Source of the DNA: Salinisphaera sp002433465
GTDB lineage: Bacteria > Pseudomonadota > Gammaproteobacteria > Nevskiales > Salinisphaeraceae
Assembly (NCBI RefSeq): GCF_040361435.1
Contig: NZ_APNL01000007.1
Coordinates: 124,001 to 188,000, forward strand
DNA length: 64,000 bases
Reading direction: 5' to 3'
How positions within the stretch are numbered: the first letter of the stretch is position 1; each line of letters begins with the position of its first letter. Made by a program: the position numbers and the translations under genes. Shown in pieces: positions 54,877 to 63,559 of this stretch. The notes beneath the pieces are model-generated. The model was not told the DNA's origin. It ran no database searches and saw nothing but the letters and a program-made list of their open reading frames with translations.

Positions 54877-56433
54877 TCAGGCCGCTTTCTTGCGCGACCG
54901 CGCCGTCTTCGATGCGCTCTGCTTCACCTCTTCGTATTCACTCGGCTTGAAGCGCATCAGCCGCAGCTTGTACTCCCAGTTGAAGCCGGGATAGAGCGTG
55001 GTGTTCTTGCCGGAATCGGTCAGATACCAGCTATTGCAGCCCGAGGTCCAGGAGGTGTATTTCATGCGCCACTGGATGCCGCGGTTGAACTTGTCCTGTA
55101 CCGACTGCTTCACGTCGATGAAGCGCAGCTTCTTTTTCGCCATATGGGCGATGGCCTGCAGGATGTAGTCCATCTGCTGTTCGGTGAAGGCCAGCACCGA
55201 GGTGTGGCTGGGGCCGGTGTTCGGGCCCATCAGGAAGAACAGGTTGGGAAAGCCGGACACGGTCACGCCCTTGTAGGCTTCCGCGCCATCGTCCCAGGCG
55301 GTGTTGAGGTCGACGCCCTGGCGGCCCTTGGTGGGGAACGGCGCGGCCTTGCTGGGCACCTTGAAGCCGGTGGCACAGACGATGGCATCCACCTCGATGG
55401 TGCGCCCGTCCTTCGTGACGATCCCGTTTTCGGTGATCTTCGCCGGGCCGTCGGAAATCAGCTCCACGTTGTCGCGCTGCAGGGCCGGGTACCAGTCGTT
55501 GGAAATCAGGATGCGCTTGCAGCCGATCTTGTAGTCCGGCGTGACCTGCTTGCGCATGGCCGGGTCTTTGACCTGTTTCTTGATATGGCCCTTGGCCATG
55601 TTCTCGGCCACGCGCTTGAACGGGCCGAAGTCGGAGATGACGAAAGGCGCGAACAGTTCGTTGATCCAGTAGATCTTGGCGCGCCGGCGATGCAGCTTGG
55701 ACGGCGATTCCTGGTATTCGGCCTGCTTCTCGGCGCTGATGGGCCGATCCGGCTTGGGCATGATCCAGCTGGGCGTGCGCTGAAACACGGTGAGCTGCTC
55801 GGCCTGCTTGGCCACTTCCGGCACCACCTGAATCGCGCTCGCGCCGGAGCCAATCACGGCCACGCGCTTGCCGGCCAGGTCGTAGTCGTCGTCCCACTGG
55901 GCGGTATGCATGAGCTTGCCGGTGAAGCTGTCCAGGCCCTCGATCCGCGGCCAGGCCGGGTCGGCCAGCGCGCCGACGGCGGACACCACGACGTTGGCGG
56001 TCAGCGTTTCGCCGTCGGCCGTGTGCACGTTCCAGATGCCGGTGTCTTCGTCGAAATCGGCGCCCACGATGGTGGTGTTGAAGCGCACGTGCTGGCGCAG
56101 CTTGTACTTGTCCGTACAGCGCTTGATGTAGTCGAAGATCTCCGGCTGCTGGCCGAAGCTGCGCGACCAGGTCGCGCTCTGCTCGAAAGAAAACGAGTAC
56201 AGATGCGAATGCACGTCGCAGGCCGCGCCCGGATAGTGGTTGTCGCGCCAGGTGCCGCCCACCTCGCTGCCGCGCTCCAGAATGGTGAAGCTGTCCACAC
56301 CGGCTTCCTTGAGCCGGATGGCCATGCCCAGACCGGAAAACCCGGCGCCGATGATCGCGATATGCATATCGGTATCGATCTTCGGATGGGAGGTGAGCGG
56401 ATTGAAGCGGGACACGAGTTCGGTAACGGCCAT
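54877..56433 (-). CDS. FAD-dependent Baeyer-Villiger-type monooxygenase
   Basis: This 518-residue flavoprotein has an N-terminal FAD-binding GAGFSGLG, the fingerprint FTGKLMHTAQW (FxGxxxHTxxW) between the nucleotide domains, and a second Rossmann motif GSGASAIQ for NADPH. WRDNHYPGAACDV is typical of type I enzymes. It inserts oxygen next to ketone carbonyls. Specificity is unknown; cyclohexanone-, phenylacetone- and acetophenone-type substrates are possible. The C-terminus is basic (KTARSRKKAA). The start at 56433 is the Met before the FAD motif; the ORF to 56493 is longer than usual. Confidence 0.88.
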   Translation of the reverse strand: MAVTELVSRFNPLTSHPKIDTDMHIAIIGAGFSGLGMAIRLKEAGVDSFTILERGSEVGGTWRDNHYPGAACDVHSHLYSFSFEQSATWSRSFGQQPEIFDYIKRCTDKYKLRQHVRFNTTIVGADFDEDTGIWNVHTADGETLTANVVVSAVGALADPAWPRIEGLDSFTGKLMHTAQWDDDYDLAGKRVAVIGSGASAIQVVPEVAKQAEQLTVFQRTPSWIMPKPDRPISAEKQAEYQESPSKLHRRRAKIYWINELFAPFVISDFGPFKRVAENMAKGHIKKQVKDPAMRKQVTPDYKIGCKRILISNDWYPALQRDNVELISDGPAKITENGIVTKDGRTIEVDAIVCATGFKVPSKAAPFPTKGRQGVDLNTAWDDGAEAYKGVTVSGFPNLFFLMGPNTGPSHTSVLAFTEQQMDYILQAIAHMAKKKLRFIDVKQSVQDKFNRGIQWRMKYTSWTSGCNSWYLTDSGKNTTLYPGFNWEYKLRLMRFKPSEYEEVKQSASKTARSRKKAA

Positions 56434-56581
56434 GGGGCGCTCCGTGGCGGTGCAAGTGGGTGCCAGCGGTCTGGCGGACTTCAAAAATATCAATTTCCGC
56501 TCTTTCTGACAAGGCGCAATGTCAGATTAGCCTGGCCTGGCTTACCGCATAAACTGGCAAGGGGTAGCCCGCCCGCGTTAA

Positions 56582-56600
56582 CGTATTGATAATCATTCCT
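56582..56600 (+). promoter_or_regulatory. Fur box upstream of fhuF-like gene
   Basis: The 10-bp core GATAATCATT (56588-56597) matches the right part of the Fur consensus exactly; over 19 bp about 13 positions agree. It lies 54 bp before the ferric reductase start. Confidence 0.65.
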
Positions 56601-56653
56601 ATCGTCTGGCGCGAGCGCGGCGCACAAGACCTCTAGCCACCGGCCCGGCTGCG

Positions 56654-57406
56654 ATGTTCGCTGACCATTTTCATGATGATCTCGCCTCGTTTTCGGACGT
56701 GCTCCTGCGCGCCGAGGCAGCGCCGTCGGCGGCTACGATCGAGGCCGTCGCCCTGACCGATCCGGCCCGGCTCGATCCGCTGCTGACGCATTTTGGCGAA
56801 CGCCACGAATGCACGGAGCCGCGTGCCCGCGCATCGCAGTGGTCAAAATACTTTTTTGCCCGGCTGGGCATCGCCACCCTGGTCGCGCAGCTGGCCAGCG
56901 ACCGCGCGCTGGATTTCGACCTGAACAGCATGCGTGTCGTCTGCGACGACGACGGGACCGCGGCCCAGTTTCTGTTCGCGACCGGCAGTGCGCCCGTGAG
57001 CGACCGCCCGGGGCACGATTTCAGCGCGCTCGTGGATGATGCCTTTGCCCCGGTCATCGCCACGCTGTCCCAGCATTGCCGGCTCTCCACGCGGGTGTTC
57101 TGGAGCAATGCCGGCGTTTACTTCGACTGGGCACTGGGCGAGCTGGAACGCCAGCAGCGCATTCCGCCCGAACGCCTGGCTGCCGTGCGTGCGCTCATGA
57201 CCTGCCGGCAACGCCCCGAAGGCGGCTTCAACCCGTTTAACCGCATCCACAAACGCTGCCCGCCCGGGACCCTCGACGGCAACGGCGAACCCGTGGAACA
57301 GTGTCGCCGGCTGTGCTGCATGCGCGATCTCGATTCGCGCTGGGATCTGTGCTCCAACTGCCCGCGCGCCATGCACCGCGCCGAACCCGACCGCGCTACC
57401 GGATAA
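56654..57406 (+). CDS. fhuF: FhuF-type siderophore-iron reductase
   Basis: This 250-residue cytosolic protein carries at its C-terminus the FhuF 2Fe-2S motif: a vicinal Cys pair in RRLCCMRD and a CxxC in DLCSNCP, with a typical ten-residue spacing. FhuF-like proteins reduce ferric siderophores to release iron. A Fur box precedes it. The exporter-like ABC gene follows 7 bp after its stop. No siderophore synthetase or ferrichrome importer is in the window. Confidence 0.87.
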   Translation: MFADHFHDDLASFSDVLLRAEAAPSAATIEAVALTDPARLDPLLTHFGERHECTEPRARASQWSKYFFARLGIATLVAQLASDRALDFDLNSMRVVCDDDGTAAQFLFATGSAPVSDRPGHDFSALVDDAFAPVIATLSQHCRLSTRVFWSNAGVYFDWALGELERQQRIPPERLAAVRALMTCRQRPEGGFNPFNRIHKRCPPGTLDGNGEPVEQCRRLCCMRDLDSRWDLCSNCPRAMHRAEPDRATG

Positions 57407-57413
57407 CGCCCGA

Positions 57414-59090
57414 ATGGAACTGCTTCGCCTGATCTGGCGCGACTATCGCGCTGCCTTCATTGCCGTGCTCGTCGGCAGCATGGCCAGCGCGGGGCTGGGC
57501 ATCGGCGTGATTGCCTTCATCAATTCGCGGCTGATCGAAACCGGCAGCGGCGCGCTGGCGGCCCTGCCCCAGTTCTTCGGCCTCATCGTCCTGCTGCTGG
57601 CGATTTCGCTGGCCTCCCAGCTGGGCCTGACCACGCTCGGCCATCGCTTCGTGTTCGATCTGCGCTCGCGCCTGGTCAAGCAGATACTGGATACCGATAT
57701 CGAACGTATCGAACGCCTGGGCAGCGCGCGCCTGCTCGCCGCCCTGTCGTCGGACATACGCAACGTCACCATCGCCTTCGTACGCCTACCGGAGCTGGTG
57801 CAGGGCAGCATTCTCACCGTAGCCAGCGTGCTTTATTTAGGCTGGCTGTCGCTGCCCATTCTCGCGATTACCGCGGTCTGGATCGGCGCCACCATGGGCT
57901 TCGGCGCCTGGCTGGTACGGCGCGTTTATCACCATATCGCGCTCGTGCGCGAGGCCGAAGACGCGCTCTATCGCGACTACGAAAACGTCATCCACGGGCG
58001 CAAGGAACTACGCCTCAACCGTGCCCGCGCACGCCGGCTGTTCGACGAAACCTATACCGACAACGCCCGTCGCTACCAGCGCCACATCATTCGCGCCGAC
58101 ACCTTCCATCTGTCGGCCAACAACTGCACCAACATCATGATGCTGGGCGCGATCGGGCTGGTGTTCTTCCTCGCCAACGGCCTGGGCTGGGCGACGCCGG
58201 CCGTGGCCGCCACCTATGCGCTCACCCTGCTGTTCGTACGCACGCCACTCATCGGTGCCATCGGCGCCCTGCCCACGCTCATCGCCGCCCAGGTCGCCTT
58301 CGACAAGCTGCGCACGCTGGCCCTGGCCGAACACGCCCACGGCTTCGACCAACCCGCGCCCATCAGCGCCGACTGGCAGACCATCGAACTACGCCAGGTC
58401 TGCTTCGCCTACGACGGCGACGAGGCCGAAGCCGATACGCCCAGCGGCTTTGCCATCGGCCCCATCGACCTCACCCTGCGCCGCGGAGAACTGGTATTCC
58501 TGATCGGCGGCAACGGCAGCGGCAAGACCACCCTCGCCCGCCTGATCACCGGCCTCTACGCACCCAAATCCGGCCAGATTCTTGTCGATGGTCACGTCAT
58601 CGATGCCAACCGGCGCGCATCGCTACAGCACCTGTTCGCCGCCGTATTCACCGACTTCCACCTGTTCGAACAACTGCTCACCAGCGACGGCGCCCCCGTG
58701 GACGACGCCTTCATCCAGGACTGGCGCGAACGCCTGGGGCTCACCAACAAACTCGCCCTCGAAGGCGAACGCATCCTCGACACGCAGCTCTCCCAGGGCC
58801 AACGCAAACGCGTGGCCCTCATGCTGGCCCTGGCCGAATCCCGCGACATCCTGTTGCTCGACGAATGGGCCGCCGACCAGGACCCCACCTTCCGGCGCGT
58901 GTTTTACCGCGAACTGCTCCCCGCCTTCGCCGCCCGTGGCCATACCGTGTTCGCCATCAGCCACGATGACCACTACTTCGAACATGCTGACCGCCTGCTG
59001 GAAATGCGCGGCGGTCAGTTGACGGAACTGACCGGCGCGGCGCGAGATGCGGCCAGTCAGGATGCGGTGGCGCGGATTGCGCCAAGCTGA
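57414..59090 (+). CDS. Cyclic-peptide/siderophore export ABC transporter (PvdE/SyrD/YojI type)
   Basis: This 558-residue half-transporter has six membrane helices in about residues 10-300 and a C-terminal ATPase: Walker A GGNGSGKTT, signature LSQGQRKRVALM, Walker B ILLLDEWAADQDP and the switch His in ISHDDH. The altered signature and the DEWAADQDP segment mark the PvdE/SyrD/YojI group that exports peptide siderophores or peptides. It shares an operon with the Fur-box fhuF gene, which suggests a role in iron-linked export. Confidence 0.87.
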   Translation: MELLRLIWRDYRAAFIAVLVGSMASAGLGIGVIAFINSRLIETGSGALAALPQFFGLIVLLLAISLASQLGLTTLGHRFVFDLRSRLVKQILDTDIERIERLGSARLLAALSSDIRNVTIAFVRLPELVQGSILTVASVLYLGWLSLPILAITAVWIGATMGFGAWLVRRVYHHIALVREAEDALYRDYENVIHGRKELRLNRARARRLFDETYTDNARRYQRHIIRADTFHLSANNCTNIMMLGAIGLVFFLANGLGWATPAVAATYALTLLFVRTPLIGAIGALPTLIAAQVAFDKLRTLALAEHAHGFDQPAPISADWQTIELRQVCFAYDGDEAEADTPSGFAIGPIDLTLRRGELVFLIGGNGSGKTTLARLITGLYAPKSGQILVDGHVIDANRRASLQHLFAAVFTDFHLFEQLLTSDGAPVDDAFIQDWRERLGLTNKLALEGERILDTQLSQGQRKRVALMLALAESRDILLLDEWAADQDPTFRRVFYRELLPAFAARGHTVFAISHDDHYFEHADRLLEMRGGQLTELTGAARDAASQDAVARIAPS

Positions 59091-59195
59091 TGGAGAGCAG
59101 CTCGGCACCGAGAACCGGGGGAGTTAGTTCAAGTCTGCTTTCGGCCAGAAGCAGCCTTTGTAACTGTCGATTCGCAAGCCTGATGCGACGACAAA

Positions 59196-59777
59196 TCATC
59201 GTGCTAATTGATGGCAAAGTATCGTCAACACGGTAACGAACACTACTCTTGTTAGTGGAACGTAAAAAGGTACCAACAATCTTTGGCACAGCTGCGATCT
59301 GCCATAAATGTTCCTTGCCCAGTTTCTTCGTCGAAGAATGTACTTCCGGGGGGCGCCGTACACCCTCGTGAATCCATTCGCTGTGCCAGCGAAAACGAAA
59401 CCGGTAGCTTCATTGTAGATTTGCGACGCAGATAACTTTTTACCGTCGTTAGTCGTCTTTGAACATCGCAGGATCGAGACATCGAGCTCGTTCATCAAAC
59501 GAGTTATCGATGCCGCGACATTACTCCGCAACTGCATGCCCGAGCTTATAAGGGTGTAGTCCCCATCGCTTTCCATCCTCGAAAGCTCCGGCAAATCGAC
59601 ACAATAGTTTGAGAGTTGCTCAATCTCACTATATCGATCATTCAACTTTGTCCGGAGCTTTTGTACCGTGTTGTCGTTTTCTTCCGTACCTGATTGAGCG
59701 CACCCGCCTATGGTCACGAGTATCAAAGCAAGCAGGATCAACTCGGCGGGACTTCGCACTTTTTTACCCGCTAACAT
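59196..59777 (-). CDS. Hypothetical lipoprotein, C-terminus possibly frameshifted
   Basis: This protein of 193 residues has a lipoprotein signal: basic start, hydrophobic core and lipobox TIGGC with Cys26. The mature part is Asn/Ser/Thr-rich and matches no family I know. From about residue 143 this frame turns Arg-rich and hydrophobic, while the overlapping frame gives a more natural acidic end (FFDEETGQGTFMADRSC...) that stops at 59252. The two join at a run of six G (59348-59353), so a one-base indel is likely. The region is AT-richer than its surroundings, suggesting transfer. Its start overlaps the small upstream gene by 7 bp. Confidence 0.55.
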   Translation of the reverse strand: MLAGKKVRSPAELILLALILVTIGGCAQSGTEENDNTVQKLRTKLNDRYSEIEQLSNYCVDLPELSRMESDGDYTLISSGMQLRSNVAASITRLMNELDVSILRCSKTTNDGKKLSASQIYNEATGFVFAGTANGFTRVYGAPRKYILRRRNWARNIYGRSQLCQRLLVPFYVPLTRVVFVTVLTILCHQLAR

Positions 59778-60028
59778 ATGGCGCGGCCGTTTATCATAAG
59801 GCCATTGTCCTCAACCGCTTTTATCCCTCCGGGCGTTCGAGCAATAACGCTTCGTAGCATCGAGCTGGGTGGGTAATTCCTTCCTTTGTGTTCGACGAGC
59901 AAGCCACCGTTTCGCTCGTGCCTTAAACCTTCTTCGCGTGCTTGCAAGATAGCCTGGCAAGCTTGAGCCTGCCGCACTTTGTGCAAACGGATGATCTTGG
60001 CACTGCTCTTATCGGGCGGCGTGTGCAC
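59771..60028 (-). CDS. Small hypothetical protein upstream of the lipoprotein
   Basis: This 85-residue protein is basic and Cys-poor (IIRLHKVRQAQACQAILQAREEGLRH then SVIARTPGGIKAVEDNG). No family is recognised. Its stop overlaps the start of the lipoprotein gene by 7 bp, which fits a coupled pair and is the main reason to accept it. It has no signal peptide or membrane helix. It lies in the same AT-richer patch. Confidence 0.4.
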   Translation of the reverse strand: MHTPPDKSSAKIIRLHKVRQAQACQAILQAREEGLRHERNGGLLVEHKGRNYPPSSMLRSVIARTPGGIKAVEDNGLMINGRAIC

Positions 60029-60214
60029 TTTTAAAATAGCTTCTAGCTTGCTGAGAGGAGACGAAAAGGCGACGCGTTCTTTAAGCAGAAGCTGAAAGCG
60101 CCTCGCTATTTCTGTTATTTTATCAACGGGTTATAGGCACTGCTCACCAGCCGTCGACGAAGACAAGGGAAGCGCGCCCTGCAAGTTCACGATGACTACG
60201 TCCGCTTTGGGCCG

Positions 60215-61114
60215 CTAACGGCCAAGAGCGGGCATATCCCTAAGGTAACTGCCGATGTTTTGAACTCGTTCGACGATAAGATCAGCGAGCGACGAGGCGG
60301 CAAGTGTCGCGCGGCCGGTGCTTCGATAGAGTCGGATATCGATGGTCGGCAACTCCGGCAAACCAACCTCTTCTGGCTGAAGAATCCGAAGTTCCGAGTC
60401 GACCATGCTGGGTATGGCCACGGTGACAGCCAAGCCCGCTATGACGGTCGCGCGCAGCGCGCCGAATGCCTGGTTTTCGTAGGCCGAGCGCCACGCTATC
60501 CCCGCGCGGTCGAGCGCTGCCGTTGCGGCCGACCGAAAAGCACAGCTACCCTGGGGCCATACCGCCAGAGGTAACGGGCGCCTTAGATACGCGCCCGACC
60601 CCGGCGCTGCGACCCAGACCAGCGGCTCGCGGCGTAACTGCTTGCCGCCCCGTGCGCTCGATTCACGAGTAACGATCGCCATGTCGATCTCGCAAGCCGT
60701 CACCTGCTTGACCAGGGTCACGCTCAGTTCGGATCGCACCTCCATCTCGACCTGAGGGTATCGCTCGGCAAACAATGCCAGCGTCTCCGGCAGGTAGAGC
60801 GCAAAATCCGCGGGTAATCCAAGCCGGACCTTACCGGCGATTTCGCTATCGGACAGCCGCTCTCTGAGCTCCGCATTCAGTCGAAGCATTTCACGTGCGT
60901 ATCCCAATGCTTCGCGCCCGGCCCGCGTCGGTTTGAGCTGTCGCGACGTGCGTGCCAGTAGCGCGACGTCGAGCGATTCTTCCAGACGCTGTAGCTGCAT
61001 GCTGATCGCGGATTGCGAATAGTTCATCTGCTTTGCGGCGGCTGTAAAGCTGCCGCTCTCGACGATAGCTACGAAGCTTTGTAGTGCCTTCAGATCGAGA
61101 ACAGGGGCGCGCAT
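60215..61114 (-). CDS. LysR-family transcriptional regulator
   Basis: This 299-residue regulator has an N-terminal helix-turn-helix (LQSFVAIVESGSFTAAAKQMNYSQSAISMQLQRLEESL) and an effector domain from about residue 92. It resembles the group typified by QSAISMQL...LAR. It is divergent from the DUF1127 and BCCT genes, and an exact TATCA-N7-TGATA box lies 5 bp upstream of its start, so it likely autoregulates and controls the transporter. The effector is unknown; a compatible-solute-type compound is only a guess. Confidence 0.88.
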   Translation of the reverse strand: MRAPVLDLKALQSFVAIVESGSFTAAAKQMNYSQSAISMQLQRLEESLDVALLARTSRQLKPTRAGREALGYAREMLRLNAELRERLSDSEIAGKVRLGLPADFALYLPETLALFAERYPQVEMEVRSELSVTLVKQVTACEIDMAIVTRESSARGGKQLRREPLVWVAAPGSGAYLRRPLPLAVWPQGSCAFRSAATAALDRAGIAWRSAYENQAFGALRATVIAGLAVTVAIPSMVDSELRILQPEEVGLPELPTIDIRLYRSTGRATLAASSLADLIVERVQNIGSYLRDMPALGR

Positions 61115-61118
61115 GACG

Positions 61119-61135
61119 TATCAGATAATTTGATA
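61119..61135. promoter_or_regulatory. LysR-type operator between the LysR gene and DUF1127/BCCT
   Basis: TATCA-GATAATT-TGATA is a perfect inverted repeat containing the T-N11-A LysR box. It lies just upstream of the LysR start codon in an AT-rich spacer, the typical autoregulatory position. Confidence 0.6.
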
Positions 61136-61216
61136 GATGAATCAATAATAAGCGTTTCACAGATTGATTTGGCAAGTCCATATTGCGCGCCTCGATCGAT
61201 ACGTTCGGACCGCGTC

Positions 61217-61618
61217 ATGGATAGATGCAACAAGCCACACGATAAGCCGGCAGCGACACAGCGCACCGAGAGAGCACAGGCACGTCGCACACGTGAGCGC
61301 GTTCTAGCTGATCTCGATCTAGCGGGTGGCGATGCGCGTTACCCGCGCGATCGTCAGCCCGCGCAAAAACCCTATATCTACGCGCCCGCCATGCCGTCGC
61401 TGGATCTGATCCAGCATATCCGTGTACGGCTGCTCGCCTGGCACAACCGTCGCTGGCTGCGGGCGCTGCTGTCTCGCGATGACCATGTGCTGGCCGGCTT
61501 CGGCTTCGGTCGAGCCGAGCTGCAGTGGGCGTTGCGGCTGCCCAAGGAAATGGATGCGAATGAAGCATTGCGTCACAAGCGCCGCCACCGGGCGAATGCC
61601 TCTCAACCGACCGACTGA
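61217..61618 (+). CDS. DUF1127-like small basic protein
   Basis: The 133-residue product is strongly basic. Its C-terminal third (RLLAWHNRRWLRALLSRDDHVLAGFGFGRAELQWALRLP) matches the DUF1127/YjiS helix pair; the N-terminal half is Arg/Gln-rich and disordered. Some DUF1127 proteins bind RNA or affect phosphate and carbon metabolism. It lies 39 bp before the BCCT gene and may be in its operon. Confidence 0.7.
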   Translation: MDRCNKPHDKPAATQRTERAQARRTRERVLADLDLAGGDARYPRDRQPAQKPYIYAPAMPSLDLIQHIRVRLLAWHNRRWLRALLSRDDHVLAGFGFGRAELQWALRLPKEMDANEALRHKRRHRANASQPTD

Positions 61619-61657
61619 GCCGATCGTCACGGCTTCAATATCAACAGGATCATCGTT

Positions 61658-63217
61658 TTGTCCCGACTTAAAACTTATATCCAAACCCATACAAATCCGC
61701 CGGTATTTCTGATATCCGGCGGCATCATGCTCGTCATGGTCGCTTGGGCTTCGCTTGCGCCGGCACCGTTTGCCGGGGTCGCCAATGAAGTCAACGACTT
61801 CATCACGACCTATTTCGATTGGCTCTATGTATTCAGCATGGCCGCTTTTCTGGTGTTCGTGCTTGGCGTCGCGTTCAGCCGCGCCGGCAATCTGCGCCTG
61901 GGCCCGGACGATTCGAGGCCCGAGTTCGGTACGTTCTCATGGCTGTCGATGATGTTCACCTGTGGCATGGGCGTCGGGCTCGTGTACTACGGCGTGGCCG
62001 AGCCGGTCATGCTCTATCAGAATCCGCCTTTCGGCGAACCCGAAACCGTAGAGGCGGCCAAGACCGGCATGAACTACACCTTCTATCACTGGGGGTTGCA
62101 TCCGTGGGGCGCTTATATCGTGTTGGGCTTGGCGCTCGGGTATTTCTCGTATCGCCGCGGCTTGCCGCTCAAGCCGGCCTCGGCGTTTTACCCATTGATC
62201 GGTGACCGGATCAACGGCCCGATCGGCCATACCATCGACATACTGGCGGTTTTCGGTACCTTGTTCGGCTTGGCGACGTCGATCGGTCTGGGCGCGAGCC
62301 AGATCGCAGCCGGGCTCAGCAGCCTCTTGCCGGTCAGCAGCGGGCTCGGCACACAGCTGGCGATCATTTTCGTGGTCGAACTGGTCGCGATCGCCAGCGT
62401 GATGATGGGCATCAGTGCGGGTATACGACGCCTGTCGCTATTCAATGCCGCACTGGCCGGCGTATTGGCACTGTTTGTATTCATCGCTGGCCCGACACTC
62501 TATATCCTCAGCTATCTGGGCAACGACCTCGGTTACTACATCCAGAATCTGCCGCTCACGAGCCTGCGGCTGTTTACCGACGAGCAGGGCGAGGCGTTCC
62601 AGACCGCCTGGACGTTGTTCAACTGGGGCTGGTTCATTTCCTGGTCGCCGTTTGTGGGCATGTTTATCGCGCGTATATCGCACGGGTACACGATCCGGCA
62701 GTTCATTCTCGGCACGCTGCTGGTGCCCAGTGGTGCGTCGATCATCTGGTTCGTGATCTTCGGCCGAACGGCCCTGTACAGTCTGCTCGAGGGCGGCGGC
62801 AACCAGGCACTGCTCGACGCGGATGCCTCGCATATGATCTTCGTGGTACTGGAGGCCTTGCCGGTAGCCGGCACGATCGCCGGCATCGCCGCGATGCTGC
62901 AGATCGTCGTGGTCACACTGTTCTTCGCAACCTCGTCGGATTCCGGCTCATTGGTGGTCGATATCCTCACGAACGGCGGCGATCCGCATCCGATCTGGCA
63001 ACAGCGTCTGTTCTGGGCCATCCTCGAAGGCGTGATCGCCGCGGTTCTGTTGATAGCGGGCACACTCGGTGGCGGCAATCCCCTGAGCGCGATCCAGACC
63101 GCTTCGGTGGCGTCCGGGCTGCCATTCTGCTTTGTGCTGCTGGGGATGTGCTTCACCTTGCAGCGCGCTATGTCGGAAGAGCTTCGCTTTGCATCACCTG
63201 CCGTTTCGCGAGCCTAG
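61658..63217 (+). CDS. BCCT family transporter (betaine/carnitine/choline type)
   Basis: This 519-residue permease has 12 predicted helices. TM3-4 GMGVGLVYYGVAEP and TM8 NWGWFISWSPFVGMFIARISHG are BCCT signatures. It likely imports a quaternary-amine osmolyte or related compound using Na+ or H+. It lacks the long C-terminal osmosensing tail of BetP, so it may be a nutrient rather than a stress transporter. The start is TTG at 61658 with AGGAT upstream. A 13-bp hairpin (63245-63277) follows the stop. Confidence 0.88.
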   Translation: MSRLKTYIQTHTNPPVFLISGGIMLVMVAWASLAPAPFAGVANEVNDFITTYFDWLYVFSMAAFLVFVLGVAFSRAGNLRLGPDDSRPEFGTFSWLSMMFTCGMGVGLVYYGVAEPVMLYQNPPFGEPETVEAAKTGMNYTFYHWGLHPWGAYIVLGLALGYFSYRRGLPLKPASAFYPLIGDRINGPIGHTIDILAVFGTLFGLATSIGLGASQIAAGLSSLLPVSSGLGTQLAIIFVVELVAIASVMMGISAGIRRLSLFNAALAGVLALFVFIAGPTLYILSYLGNDLGYYIQNLPLTSLRLFTDEQGEAFQTAWTLFNWGWFISWSPFVGMFIARISHGYTIRQFILGTLLVPSGASIIWFVIFGRTALYSLLEGGGNQALLDADASHMIFVVLEALPVAGTIAGIAAMLQIVVVTLFFATSSDSGSLVVDILTNGGDPHPIWQQRLFWAILEGVIAAVLLIAGTLGGGNPLSAIQTASVASGLPFCFVLLGMCFTLQRAMSEELRFASPAVSRA

Positions 63218-63559
63218 ATAGCGGCGGCCAATGCTGTGATGCACATGCCGTCAGCCGGCAGGTTCGGCTGACGGCATACGGAGGCTGGTCAGGAGTGCTA
63301 GAGAACTTTGTAAGGCGGTTGATCTACGAGAACACGGCTGGCCCTGACCTCTTCCGGGCCTGGGTTTGGTCGTGCTGGCGCAACCCTCGCTGTCTTCATT
63401 TGCGGGCGGTTGTCTTGCCGCAGCGGCTCGTGGCAGCGCGTGTCGCAACAATCCCTGCGTTGGTAGTCGGGTTACACGGTGTTTTGAGAGCGCTTCGAGC
63501 ACGATGGTCGCGTATCCAATACGGTGAGTGTTATTGAGCGACCCAAAGCAAGGTAAATG
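63218..63559. other. Intergenic spacer with a 13-bp perfect hairpin
   Basis: ATGCCGTCAGCCG and CGGCTGACGGCAT (63245-63257, 63265-63277) form a perfect stem with a 7-nt loop. There is no T run, so it is at best a weak terminator or an mRNA-end structure. The remaining 280 bp hold no convincing gene; ORFs on both strands lack motifs. Confidence 0.5.

Noticed and set aside
54835..56589. 584-codon plus-strand ORF opposite the monooxygenase
   Set aside because: Antisense shadow of a gene with clear FAD and Baeyer-Villiger motifs.
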